Assembly: GCF_004138285.1 (NCBI RefSeq)
Contig: NZ_SCFN01000005.1
Coordinates: 310,001-374,000, forward strand
Reading direction: 5' to 3'
Source of the DNA: Gottfriedia acidiceleris
Lineage (GTDB): Bacteria; Bacillota; Bacilli; Bacillales; Bacillaceae_G
DNA: 64,000 nucleotides
Positions 1 to 8,004 of this stretch are shown here, in pieces; positions within the stretch are counted from its first letter, which is position 1, and each line of letters begins with the position of its first letter. The position numbers and the translations under genes are program-made. The notes beneath the pieces are model-generated. The model was given only the letters and a program-made list of their open reading frames with translations, did not search any database and had not been told where the DNA came from.

Positions 1-189
1 TACATATATTTAAGAGAGATGAAACCAATTACTTCCACCTAAATAATAAAAAAATTTCTTTTTACCCTTTAAATAAAAAATAGTATGATAGACTATAGTT
101 TACTTTTTTTTAGTATTTATTTAGATTCAATTTATATATTAATAACAAGCATTATATAGAATGAAAATTTAAGGGGAAGTTAAAAATAA

Positions 190-1488
190 ATGGAAACTCA
201 GTTAAGAGAACAAAATTCCTTGTCAAGAGCGGGTATACGAACAATGCGAAAAAAACGAATACCTAGTATTAAAAGAAAATGGATGTTTATTTTAATACCA
301 ATTATCGTAATATTAATTACACATTTAACATTAAATTACTTAAATTCACCTAAAAGATTAGTGAAGATTTTTGATAAAGCTGTGTCAGATAATAATTATA
401 AAGAAGTCACACATATGCTACAAAAAGGCGGTACCGGGGCATCACTAGATGAAGATTCAGTAATTGCATTTATGGATTACATGAATAGCTATGATGTATT
501 AGATAAATTAGACGATATGATTCAAAATAATACAGTGATTAATAGTAAGTTAATAGATGGTCGTGGAAATTATGTGCTTTCAATTAAAAAAGGTAGTAAA
601 TTTTTAGGGATATATCAAACGTATTTAATAAGTGCCCAACCATTCGAATTAAAGATTTCTTCGCCAATAGACGACATTGAATTAAAATTAAATAATCATA
701 TTACACATTTGAAAAAAGACGAATACGAAACAACATACCACAAAATTTTACCTGGGAAGTACACTATGGCGGTTTCATATAAAGGTGTTTATAGTGATGT
801 TAAGGATGCAGTTGATATAGATTTTTCTTCTGCTTCAAAAAATAAGTTATCACAGGAATTAACTTTTAATGTAAGTTATGTCCAAATTTACTCGAACGAA
901 CCTGAGGCTGAACTTTTTGTAAATGGAAAAGACACTGGGGAAAAAGTAAGTGAACTAGATCGATTTGGTCCGTTTTTATTAAATGGTAAAACAGTAGTTC
1001 ACGCTGAAATTGAAAAGAATGGTGAATTATTTAAAACGGATGATATTCCAGTTACAGGAAAATATGTGGATTTAATGTTTGATACGCCAGTTGAAAATCA
1101 GGACGAGACAGACCAAAAAGATGGTTTCTTTGCAGGACTTAAACGATTTTTTGATAAGTATTTACCTAGTCCTAAGCCTTCTTCTGATTTAGAAGAAAAG
1201 CAACTAATCAACGGATTGTTTAATCAAAATGGCCAAGCATTCTTACAGTCTAAGGAATATCAAGACAAAATTAAGAAAAAGAATACAACACAAAAACTTA
1301 CAAGCTTTTCTATGAAAAATTCAAAGCAGGATGATTCGGGCATGATCATTACAACAAATGAGACGTATGAGATAACTGATAAACATGGTAAAACTAAAAT
1401 GAAATCATTTGAAATTACTTATCACTTCTCAAGAGAAAATGATGAATTAAAAATGGATCGTATAGTAGAAGTAAATGAGATAAAGTAA
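190..1488 (+). CDS. TcaA/YvbJ-like membrane-anchored envelope protein
   Basis: A 432-aa protein with a basic cytoplasmic N-terminus (about residues 1-29), one transmembrane helix (about 30-50, rich in I/V/L) and a long extracellular part. The external region has the repeated beta-rich pattern of the TcaA family (YvbJ in B. subtilis), including segments around residues 155-230 and 235-300 of the kind 'YVQIYSNEPEAELFVNGKDTG'-like surface folds, and a C-terminal NTF2-like tail (about 340-432). Family members are cell-wall/teicoplanin-response proteins of unclear biochemical role. Many relatives begin with a zinc ribbon (paired CxxC); none is visible here, the only N-terminal residues being basic and polar. 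Start ATG has an AAGGGGA Shine-Dalgarno roughly 12 nt upstream. Followed by its own terminator, so probably monocistronic. Family assignment moderately sure; function inferred only. Confidence 0.65.
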   Translation: METQLREQNSLSRAGIRTMRKKRIPSIKRKWMFILIPIIVILITHLTLNYLNSPKRLVKIFDKAVSDNNYKEVTHMLQKGGTGASLDEDSVIAFMDYMNSYDVLDKLDDMIQNNTVINSKLIDGRGNYVLSIKKGSKFLGIYQTYLISAQPFELKISSPIDDIELKLNNHITHLKKDEYETTYHKILPGKYTMAVSYKGVYSDVKDAVDIDFSSASKNKLSQELTFNVSYVQIYSNEPEAELFVNGKDTGEKVSELDRFGPFLLNGKTVVHAEIEKNGELFKTDDIPVTGKYVDLMFDTPVENQDETDQKDGFFAGLKRFFDKYLPSPKPSSDLEEKQLINGLFNQNGQAFLQSKEYQDKIKKKNTTQKLTSFSMKNSKQDDSGMIITTNETYEITDKHGKTKMKSFEITYHFSRENDELKMDRIVEVNEIK

Positions 1489-1500
1489 ATGATAGTAAAT

Positions 1501-1533
1501 GAGTCCAATTAGGTTGGATTCTTTTTTTTTTTT
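1501..1533 (+). terminator. Rho-independent terminator after TcaA-like gene
   Basis: Hairpin with arms GAGTCCAA and TTGGATTC (one G-T pair), 5-nt loop, followed by 12 consecutive T. Confidence 0.85.
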
Positions 1534-1727
1534 GTGGATTGGATTCAAAGTTGAAGGAGTTCGTAATTATTAAGCTGGGGTTAAAAGGGCACAATTCTTA
1601 ATTAATGATTATTATAAGAAATATTTCTTTTTTCACATTTTAATGTCAAATATATGTAGTTTTAGCACATTACTTTTTTAAATAGGAATATTCGTTATAA
1701 TGTATTAAAGAGAAATGTTTGGAGGTA

Positions 1728-2345
1728 ATGAAAAAGAATAGAATGTGGAAATTTATTAAAAGACTTCTTTTATTTACACTTCTGATGTCAATTATTGGGT
1801 TATTTGCGATCTATCGTTACTATTTCCAAGATGTGTTGAAGTATGAAACACAAGTTTATACTGAATTAAAGACGTCTGATTTAGAAGAATACACTCCTTT
1901 ATTACTAGGACTAATGATGCAAGAAACGAAGGGTAAAGGAAAAGATCCAATGCAGGCTTCAGAATCGCTAGGACTTGCAAAGGATAGTATTCAAGATACT
2001 TCAAAAAGCATACAACAAGGGGTCTCACACTTTAAAGACGTGTATTCCTATGGTAAAAAACAGGGCGTTGATTTACAAACCATAATACAAAGTTACAATA
2101 TGGGAATTGCTTATATTGATTTTGTAAAAACTCATGGTGGTAAACATTCAGATCAACTTGCTAAAACTTATTCTTTATCGATGGTAGAAACGAATCCTGA
2201 GCTTTATACGTGTAATAATAATAAGAAAAATTTCAGATATCCATATTGTTATGGTGACTTCACATATAGTCAAAAAGTAATGAAGAAAACAAAGTACTTC
2301 GAGATTTTAGTCCCACTTAAACATAATATAGTAGGAAAACCATAG
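1728..2345 (+). CDS. Lysozyme-like family membrane-anchored protein
   Basis: About 205 aa with an N-terminal signal-anchor (about residues 10-32) followed by a domain resembling the lysozyme-like family found in Bacillus (as in the N-terminal muramidase domain of CwlT). The segment LGLMMQETKGKG carries the likely catalytic Glu of that fold, followed by the typical MQASESLG stretch; a later S-YNMG-I-YIDFV segment is also family-typical. Role inferred: peptidoglycan cleavage at the outer membrane face. Start is uncertain: GGAGG at 1721-1725 lies only 2 nt before ATG 1728 but far from ATG 1743, and an upstream TTG at 1719 has no good ribosome site. A TATAAT-like -10 is at 1695-1700. Stands alone between two terminators. 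Confidence 0.65.
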   Translation: MKKNRMWKFIKRLLLFTLLMSIIGLFAIYRYYFQDVLKYETQVYTELKTSDLEEYTPLLLGLMMQETKGKGKDPMQASESLGLAKDSIQDTSKSIQQGVSHFKDVYSYGKKQGVDLQTIIQSYNMGIAYIDFVKTHGGKHSDQLAKTYSLSMVETNPELYTCNNNKKNFRYPYCYGDFTYSQKVMKKTKYFEILVPLKHNIVGKP

Positions 2346-2396
2346 TCCATGAAGAAGAGATAAATGTCTTCTTTATGGACTATTTAACTTTTTTTT
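2343..2396 (+). terminator. Terminator after lysozyme-like gene
   Basis: Long hairpin beginning at the stop codon: arms TAGTCCAT..AAGAAGA and TCTTCTT..ATGGACTA, followed after a few bases by a run of nine T. Confidence 0.8.
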
Positions 2397-2443
2397 TAGA
2401 ATTGTGTCAATTTAATTACAAAATGGTTGTCGTTTCGATAAAA

Positions 2444-2471
2444 TAAAACAATTTCCTTTTTTTACCGATAT
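2444..2471 (+). promoter_or_regulatory. Sigma-D-type promoter for the autolysin gene
   Basis: TAAA (2444-2447), 16-nt spacer, ACCGATAT (2464-2471); consensus for B. subtilis sigma-D is TAAA-N14-16-GCCGATAT, so 11 of 12 positions match. It sits about 180 nt upstream of a secreted glucosaminidase, which fits because the B. subtilis glucosaminidase LytD is sigma-D dependent. The same -10 octamer occurs before flgM at 16885-16892. Confidence 0.7.
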
Positions 2472-2654
2472 AATTATTGGGAAAAACAATTCAAATTCTG
2501 ACATTTTATGACTTATACTTAACATTAGTGTTAAATTTTTGTTAATTTCATTTTTAATAAATTTACAGTTTATTAATTTTACTAGCTTAATAGAATTTGA
2601 TTGTTTTATTCTACGGTTTAAAAGTAAAAGTGGTAGGAAAGGAAAGTTAGATAC

Positions 2655-5066
2655 ATGAAAAAAATGGGAAGAGTACTTTTGGTATCAACAGGCATATTAG
2701 TAGGCACATCCAGCATTTCCTGTCCTAATATTGGTTTGGAAACATCAAAAGCGAGTGCAGCGATCGTAAATATTAAAACGAAGTATCAAACGACAGCAAA
2801 TCTAAATTTAAGGCAGGGTGCAGGTACAACCTATAAGTCAATTTTGACTATTCCAAAAGGAAAAGTAATTACTGCCACTCAAAGAAATGGTAATTGGTAC
2901 AAAGTCACTTATAGTTCAAAAACTGGCTGGGTAAGTGGTACTTATTTAAAGGAATACTATAAATATACTACTCAAGCGACTGCTTATTATTTTACAAATA
3001 AAACTACTAAGCTATATCCAACACCTGATACAAAAAAAGCTGCAGTATATTCTGTAGTTGTTAATAATGGATTTTCTAGTACTCAAAACGTTGTAAATAG
3101 CATTGGCCAAACTTGGTTCCGCGTTAGTTATAATGGCAAAACATTGTATGTAAATAGCGCAGATGTTACGAAAAGTGCTGTAGCTACATTTGCCCAAACA
3201 AAATATAAAGCAATTAAAAATACAAGTTTATATCAAACATATGGTGTATCGTCTAAAGTTCTATCAAGTATTCCAAGTGGTACGGTCATTTCATCATCAA
3301 AACGTGTTGGTAACTGGTATAACGTCACGCTTAATGGTAAAACAGGATATGTTTATATTAATAACTTTACCAAAGTAAATGAAATAAAATATGAAACAAC
3401 AAGTACTGCATATTATTTTACGAAAGCAGTCACTAACTTATACGCAACTCCAGATGCGACAAAACCCGTAGTCACTACAGTTAGTGGAGATAATGGCTTT
3501 GCTTCAACTCAAAAAGCGACTGATTTGGTAGGGAAGATATGGTATCGAATTAATTATAATGGACAAAATCTTTATGTTAAGAGTGAAGATGTAACTGCAA
3601 ATAGCTTCACAACATTTACTACTACTAATTATAAAGCGCTTAATGCAACTTATTTATATCAATCGTTCGGCAGTGCATCAAAACAGCTTACTCAAATTCC
3701 AAAAGACACAGTTATCCCGATTAGCAAAAAAATTGGTAATTGGTATAGTGTGTCTTATAACGGTGTAAATGGATATGTAAGAGCAGTAGATTTCGGAAAA
3801 AGTGATGTCGTAACGATCACTAATATAACAGATACGACATATATTACGACTTCAGAATTAAATTTACGTCAAACGTATGATGCATCTTCAACATTGCTTA
3901 CTGTAATTCCGGTTAATATGGTTTTAATTGCGACTGATAAAACTTCTAACAATTGGTATAAGGTTAGTTACAATGGGAAAACGGGATATGTATCAGGATC
4001 CTATATCAAACAAGTAAAAACTGGTGATCCAATGACATCAAGAGATAGCTACCAGTTTATCGATCTGCGTACACCTTCGACTGTAACTGCTACGCAAATT
4101 AATAATTATATAGCTAGTAATGTGAATAGTGGAGTTAAGAGTATTCTGACTGGTCAAGGACAATTATTTGTTGATGCTGGAAATAAATATGGTGTAAATG
4201 CACTTTATTTAGCAGCACATGCCATTCATGAAAGTGGATTTGGTACTTCTCTAATTTCATTAGGAAAAAATAACTTATTTGGCTTTGGTTCATATGATGC
4301 AACGCCATATATAGCATCATACAAATTTATGAGTGTAAAAGAAAATGTAGAGTATATTGCACGCTCAATGAAATCTACTTATTTAAATCCAAGTAACTGG
4401 AAATATCATGGTGCATATCTTGGTTTTAGTACAAAAGATATGAGTAATGTAAGAATAGATGCAGCGAGTGAAGGGATGAATTTTTATTACGCAACTGATC
4501 CAAACTGGGGTAAATTGATTGCTCAACATATGCAAAAAATTCTTCCATTTGATAAAGCCTACTATGATAAAGCTCAACCGAATACTACGATTCCAGGCAG
4601 TCCATCTACTCCTGTTGGTAGTGATGTATTCCCAGCTAATATCCAAGCGGTTGCAAAAGGAAGCATCGATCTATACACTGCAAAGGGAGATACGGCTAAA
4701 GTGAAATCGATAACAGCTGGTACCGCCTTCCTTCTTCTTGAAAAAACAAATGATTATTGGATTAAATTATCAATTGGTGGGAACGTTTTTTGGACAAATA
4801 GTATCAAGTTAAATGCCTATAGCCAAACTTTATCTGTTAAAAACTTAGGTAGAATAACAACAGATGGTTTAAACGTGCGCTCAGCTGCAACTACAGCTGA
4901 AAACAATGTAATTGGTACGTTAAACCTTAATAATTACGTAAGTATTGTTACAAATACAGATGGTACTTTAACAATGGATAGTACAAAAAAATGGTATAAA
5001 ATCCAACTAGCGAATGGAAGCTTTGGATGGGTATCTTCAAGTTATGTTAAACAAGAATTAAAATAA
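2655..5066 (+). CDS. Secreted SH3b / N-acetylglucosaminidase autolysin (LytD-like, GH73)
   Basis: An 803-aa secreted peptidoglycan hydrolase. Signal peptide about residues 1-36 (basic start, hydrophobic core, cleavage near ASA). Bacterial SH3 domain at about 42-100 with the LNLRQGAGTTYKS and GWVSGTYLK signatures, two consecutive ~140-aa related blocks (about 106-245 and 250-385), another SH3b at about 395-455, then a glucosaminidase domain (about 470-640) with catalytic Glu526 in AIHESGFG and GKNNLFGFG, and C-terminal SH3 repeats (about 655-803). Expected to cleave the GlcNAc-MurNAc bond during growth or cell separation. Ribosome site GGAAAGG precedes ATG. Transcribed from a sigma-D-type promoter and ended by a strong terminator. 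Highly confident for fold; substrate specificity inferred from family. Confidence 0.9.
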   Translation: MKKMGRVLLVSTGILVGTSSISCPNIGLETSKASAAIVNIKTKYQTTANLNLRQGAGTTYKSILTIPKGKVITATQRNGNWYKVTYSSKTGWVSGTYLKEYYKYTTQATAYYFTNKTTKLYPTPDTKKAAVYSVVVNNGFSSTQNVVNSIGQTWFRVSYNGKTLYVNSADVTKSAVATFAQTKYKAIKNTSLYQTYGVSSKVLSSIPSGTVISSSKRVGNWYNVTLNGKTGYVYINNFTKVNEIKYETTSTAYYFTKAVTNLYATPDATKPVVTTVSGDNGFASTQKATDLVGKIWYRINYNGQNLYVKSEDVTANSFTTFTTTNYKALNATYLYQSFGSASKQLTQIPKDTVIPISKKIGNWYSVSYNGVNGYVRAVDFGKSDVVTITNITDTTYITTSELNLRQTYDASSTLLTVIPVNMVLIATDKTSNNWYKVSYNGKTGYVSGSYIKQVKTGDPMTSRDSYQFIDLRTPSTVTATQINNYIASNVNSGVKSILTGQGQLFVDAGNKYGVNALYLAAHAIHESGFGTSLISLGKNNLFGFGSYDATPYIASYKFMSVKENVEYIARSMKSTYLNPSNWKYHGAYLGFSTKDMSNVRIDAASEGMNFYYATDPNWGKLIAQHMQKILPFDKAYYDKAQPNTTIPGSPSTPVGSDVFPANIQAVAKGSIDLYTAKGDTAKVKSITAGTAFLLLEKTNDYWIKLSIGGNVFWTNSIKLNAYSQTLSVKNLGRITTDGLNVRSAATTAENNVIGTLNLNNYVSIVTNTDGTLTMDSTKKWYKIQLANGSFGWVSSSYVKQELK

Positions 5067-5096
5067 AAAAAGTGACTCTTCGTGAGTCACTTTTTT
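5067..5096 (+). terminator. Terminator after glucosaminidase gene
   Basis: Nearly perfect hairpin AAAAAGTGACTC / GAGTCACTTTTTT with a short TTCGT-type loop, possibly active in both directions. Confidence 0.9.
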
Positions 5097-5193
5097 ACTA
5101 GTTTAATTGAGTAACAATTTTAAAGATAAATATGTTTATATGATACAATGAAAGATAGAAAATTATTTAAGTAGATTAGGGAGGAGTGAAAGT

Positions 5194-6840
5194 TTGAAAT
5201 CAAAAATATTAAAAGTAGGTTTATTAACGACACTTTCTATTGGTTTGCTTGCAGGAAAAGCATCAGCAGCAACAGATTGGTCTGCAAAATGTTTGCCAAT
5301 GGGCGAAATTAAGCCAAAGGAAAATCCATCTAATCAACAAATTAACTGTTTATTAACGAATGCAGCATTAAGTAAGAATATACCACCTGAGGTTGTAAAA
5401 TCAATTGCAATGAAAGAATCATCTTGGAGACAATTTGATGAAAAAGGACAACCGGTTGTTTCTTTAGATAATGGATTTGGAATTATGCAAGTGACGGATT
5501 CAAACATCGATACAGAGAAATTAAAAAATGACATCGTATATAATATTGAGACTGGTGTTAATATTTTAAATCAGAAGTACGGATTATCATCATTACCAAA
5601 AATAAAAGGTGCGGGAAGAGAAATTATTGAAAACTGGTATTTTCCTGTTATGGCGTATAACGGTACAATGCCTGTGAATAGCCCGTTAAAAAGAAATGAT
5701 GATCATTTAATCATAAGGAATTGGGATACTTACCAAGATAAAGTGTTTAAAATCATTGAAGACCAAAGTTTATTAGGAAGTACAAAACTTGCTCAATATC
5801 CATTTGCATATGATGATTTTACTTATGATCCCAACCTAAGTGAAAGTATAAAATTTAATAAATTGTACTATACAATGACAAGTGGATTACATGAATCTGC
5901 TTATTTATTGAAAAAAGGCGATATCGTCAAAGTTACAACGGCTGGCACAAAACTAAGATCACAACCGAATACTTCATCTTCATATACATCCCAACCTTTA
6001 AATAAGGTTTTTGTTATTGATGGAGAATTTAAATACACTGTACCAAATAGTAGCTCAAATCATTTTGTATGGTTCCCAGTAAAAACAACTGATGGAAAAA
6101 CATCAGGATATATATCATCTGCATATATTGCCAAAAAGAAAGATTTTGTAGCTCCAATCGTAACTGGGGTAAAAAATAATATTTCTTATAATAAAGACGT
6201 AAAGATTACATTTGATGAAGGTACTGCTTTATTAAATGGGGCAGGATTTAAAAATGGTCAAATAGTAAGTAAACAAGGCAAATACACTTTAGTTGTGAAA
6301 GATGAAGAAAGTAACACAACTACAATCACCTTTACGATCGATAAAACAAATCCTTCAACACCCACAATGAATACTGTTTCAGATCAATCAACTACTATTA
6401 CCGGAACAGCAGAAGCAGGTTCTACAGTAAGACTATATATTAATAACAAGCTTCAAAAAAGCACAACAGCTGCATCAAATAAAAGCTATAGATTTACAAT
6501 TTCAAAGCAAAAAAGTGGAACGACAGTTAGTGTAACTGCTACGGATAAAGCTGGAAATGTAAGTGTAGCAAAGTCTTTAAAAGTATTAGATAAAACACCA
6601 CCAGCTCTTCCGGTTGTTAATAAAGTTACTTCAAAATCAAAAACTGTAACAGGTAGTGCTGAGAAATATGCTTCAGTGAAGGTTTATCGAGAAAGTACAT
6701 TAATAGGTCAAAGCTCGGTTAATTCTAGTGGTAAATTTTCTGTGTCAATAAAAGTGCAGAAAGCAAACACATATTTAAAGGTTTATGTCATAGATAAATC
6801 GGGAAACAAAAGTGTTCGTACAATTAAAGTTGTAAAATAG
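5194..6840 (+). CDS. Secreted lytic transglycosylase with SH3 and Ig-like domains
   Basis: A 548-aa exported protein. Signal peptide about 1-25 (cleavage after ASA). SLT/transglycosylase-like domain about 40-190 with Glu75 in SIAMKESSW and the downstream NGFGIMQVT motif typical of soluble lytic transglycosylases. An SH3-like domain follows (about 240-315, TKLRSQPN... and GYISSAYI), then about three Ig-like modules (about 320-385, 388-465, 470-548) including TDKAGNVS and VIDKSGNKS signatures. Start is TTG, chosen because GGGAGG (5179-5184) lies 9 nt upstream and the signal peptide begins there. Predicted to cut glycan strands non-hydrolytically; Ig-like repeats probably serve as spacer or wall-binding modules. 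Independent transcription unit with its own terminator. Confidence 0.85.
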   Translation: MKSKILKVGLLTTLSIGLLAGKASAATDWSAKCLPMGEIKPKENPSNQQINCLLTNAALSKNIPPEVVKSIAMKESSWRQFDEKGQPVVSLDNGFGIMQVTDSNIDTEKLKNDIVYNIETGVNILNQKYGLSSLPKIKGAGREIIENWYFPVMAYNGTMPVNSPLKRNDDHLIIRNWDTYQDKVFKIIEDQSLLGSTKLAQYPFAYDDFTYDPNLSESIKFNKLYYTMTSGLHESAYLLKKGDIVKVTTAGTKLRSQPNTSSSYTSQPLNKVFVIDGEFKYTVPNSSSNHFVWFPVKTTDGKTSGYISSAYIAKKKDFVAPIVTGVKNNISYNKDVKITFDEGTALLNGAGFKNGQIVSKQGKYTLVVKDEESNTTTITFTIDKTNPSTPTMNTVSDQSTTITGTAEAGSTVRLYINNKLQKSTTAASNKSYRFTISKQKSGTTVSVTATDKAGNVSVAKSLKVLDKTPPALPVVNKVTSKSKTVTGSAEKYASVKVYRESTLIGQSSVNSSGKFSVSIKVQKANTYLKVYVIDKSGNKSVRTIKVVK

Positions 6841-6844
6841 TTAA

Positions 6845-6888
6845 AAAGCAATGCGATAAGGTTTTTTCTTATTGCATTGTTTTTTTAT
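6845..6888 (+). terminator. Terminator after transglycosylase gene
   Basis: Hairpin AAGCAATGC.ATAAG / CTTAT.GCATTG with a T-rich loop and a TTTTTTT tail. Confidence 0.85.
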
Positions 6889-7032
6889 TTTTAGAGTTTT
6901 TATTGGAAAGAGTAAATAAAGTTGTTTCAAACTCTGTATATAATTGCTTCATTTTTAATACTCGATAAATTAGTAGTTCAGGATATGTTTTACATAAAAT
7001 TAATATAAGATGAATGCAATTTGTTTCTAATA

Positions 7033-7221
7033 TGTGGATAACTTGTGAATAAAATGAATATTTATCGACAGAAAGAAAGGTTTAATATTTTTCATTTCGG
7101 AAGAATTTTGTCGTATCCTTATATTTCGTCACTACTAGCATTAATTTATAAACAAATGGATTGTGGATAAGTATTCTATGTTATCCACAAATTGTTAATA
7201 AACTACTGAAATTGTGGGTAA
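7033..7221. promoter_or_regulatory. DnaA-box cluster in a gene-free patch
   Basis: Three perfect TTATCCACA boxes: 7033-7041 (minus), 7162-7170 (minus) and 7181-7189 (plus). One TTATTCACA box matching TTWTNCACA lies at 7044-7052 (minus), and one-mismatch boxes lie at 7062-7070 (TTATCGACA) and 7213-7221 (TTACCCACA, minus). The patch 6890-7262 has no supportable gene and lies between two convergent genes. B. subtilis is known to carry DnaA-box clusters outside oriC that bind DnaA and restrain initiation; assignment of that role here is inference. Confidence 0.75.
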
Positions 7222-7262
7222 TTTTCGGAATTTAAAATGTTTTTTACTATAACAAAAAAATT

Positions 7263-7294
7263 AAAGGCCTTTTCCCAATTGAGAAAAGGCCTTT
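7263..7294 (-). terminator. Terminator of the sugar transferase gene
   Basis: Perfect 12-bp stem AAAGGCCTTTTC / GAAAAGGCCTTT; on the minus strand it is followed by a TTTAATTTTTTT tract. Confidence 0.9.
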
Positions 7295-7347
7295 GTTAAA
7301 CTATTCTTATTTTTAATAAAGAGAATTCTGAACTTGTCTTATATTAC

Positions 7348-8004
7348 TTATCGAGCACCTTCACCAGTTAAGACAACTTTAATTGTTTTAAACATAATTC
7401 GAATGTCCAATATGATTGATCGATGTTCAATATAGTGTAAATCCAAGACTAACTTCTCTTTCGGTGTTAATTCATACCCGCCATTCACTTGTGCCCAACC
7501 AGTTAACCCTGGTTTGACTGTTAAGCGATTAGTGAAGCCAGGTACTTCATGATTAAACTTAACTAAAAAAAACGCTCTTTCTGGTCTAGGACCAACAAGA
7601 CTCATATCCCCACGTAATACATTGACAAACTGCGGTAATTCATCAATACGAGTTTTTCGAAGGAAGTGACCAAGTTTTGTAATGCGAGGATCATCCGTAC
7701 TAGCCCATTGTGGTCCATTTATCTCTGCATCCATACGCATTGTTCTTAACTTGTAAATATTAAAAATTTTCCCATTTAATCCAACTCGTTCTTGGATGAA
7801 AAGAGCAGGACCAGGGGAATCGATTTTAATTAATGCGATAAAGAACAATACGAACGGTAAGGAAATGACAAACGCGAGCGACGCAAAGACTATATCCAAT
7901 GTTCTTTTTATAAATGAATAAAAAATACTTTTCTTTTTTAATGACTCAAGTTGTTGAATAGAATATCGGCTTTCAACCTTTTGTTGAGTATTCTGTAAGG
8001 CCAT
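7348..8004 (-). CDS. Undecaprenyl-phosphate sugar phosphotransferase (WcaJ/TuaA/EpsL type)
   Basis: A 218-aa bacterial sugar transferase of the short (single transmembrane re-entrant helix) type. Basic/aromatic segment KRTLDIVFASLAFVISLPFVLFF (about 34-56) is the membrane element; the catalytic core follows with DSPGPALFIQERVGLNGKIF, KLRTM, the RKTRIDELPQ motif with the catalytic Asp-Glu pair, SLVGPRPER and the C-terminal KPGLTGWAQVNG. It should transfer a sugar-1-phosphate from a UDP-sugar onto undecaprenyl phosphate to start a wall or capsule polysaccharide. In B. subtilis the comparable position near yvyE/tagO holds tuaA, but no tua-like glycosyltransferase genes follow here; it is a lone gene facing a 1.3-kb desert. 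GGGGTG ribosome site 5 nt before ATG. Confidence 0.85.
   Translation of the reverse strand: MALQNTQQKVESRYSIQQLESLKKKSIFYSFIKRTLDIVFASLAFVISLPFVLFFIALIKIDSPGPALFIQERVGLNGKIFNIYKLRTMRMDAEINGPQWASTDDPRITKLGHFLRKTRIDELPQFVNVLRGDMSLVGPRPERAFFLVKFNHEVPGFTNRLTVKPGLTGWAQVNGGYELTPKEKLVLDLHYIEHRSIILDIRIMFKTIKVVLTGEGAR

Noticed and set aside
7033-7221. Repeated TTATCCACA units as a CRISPR or iteron array
   Set aside because: Units are 9 bp, in both orientations, with irregular spacing; they fit DnaA boxes, not CRISPR repeats or plasmid iterons.
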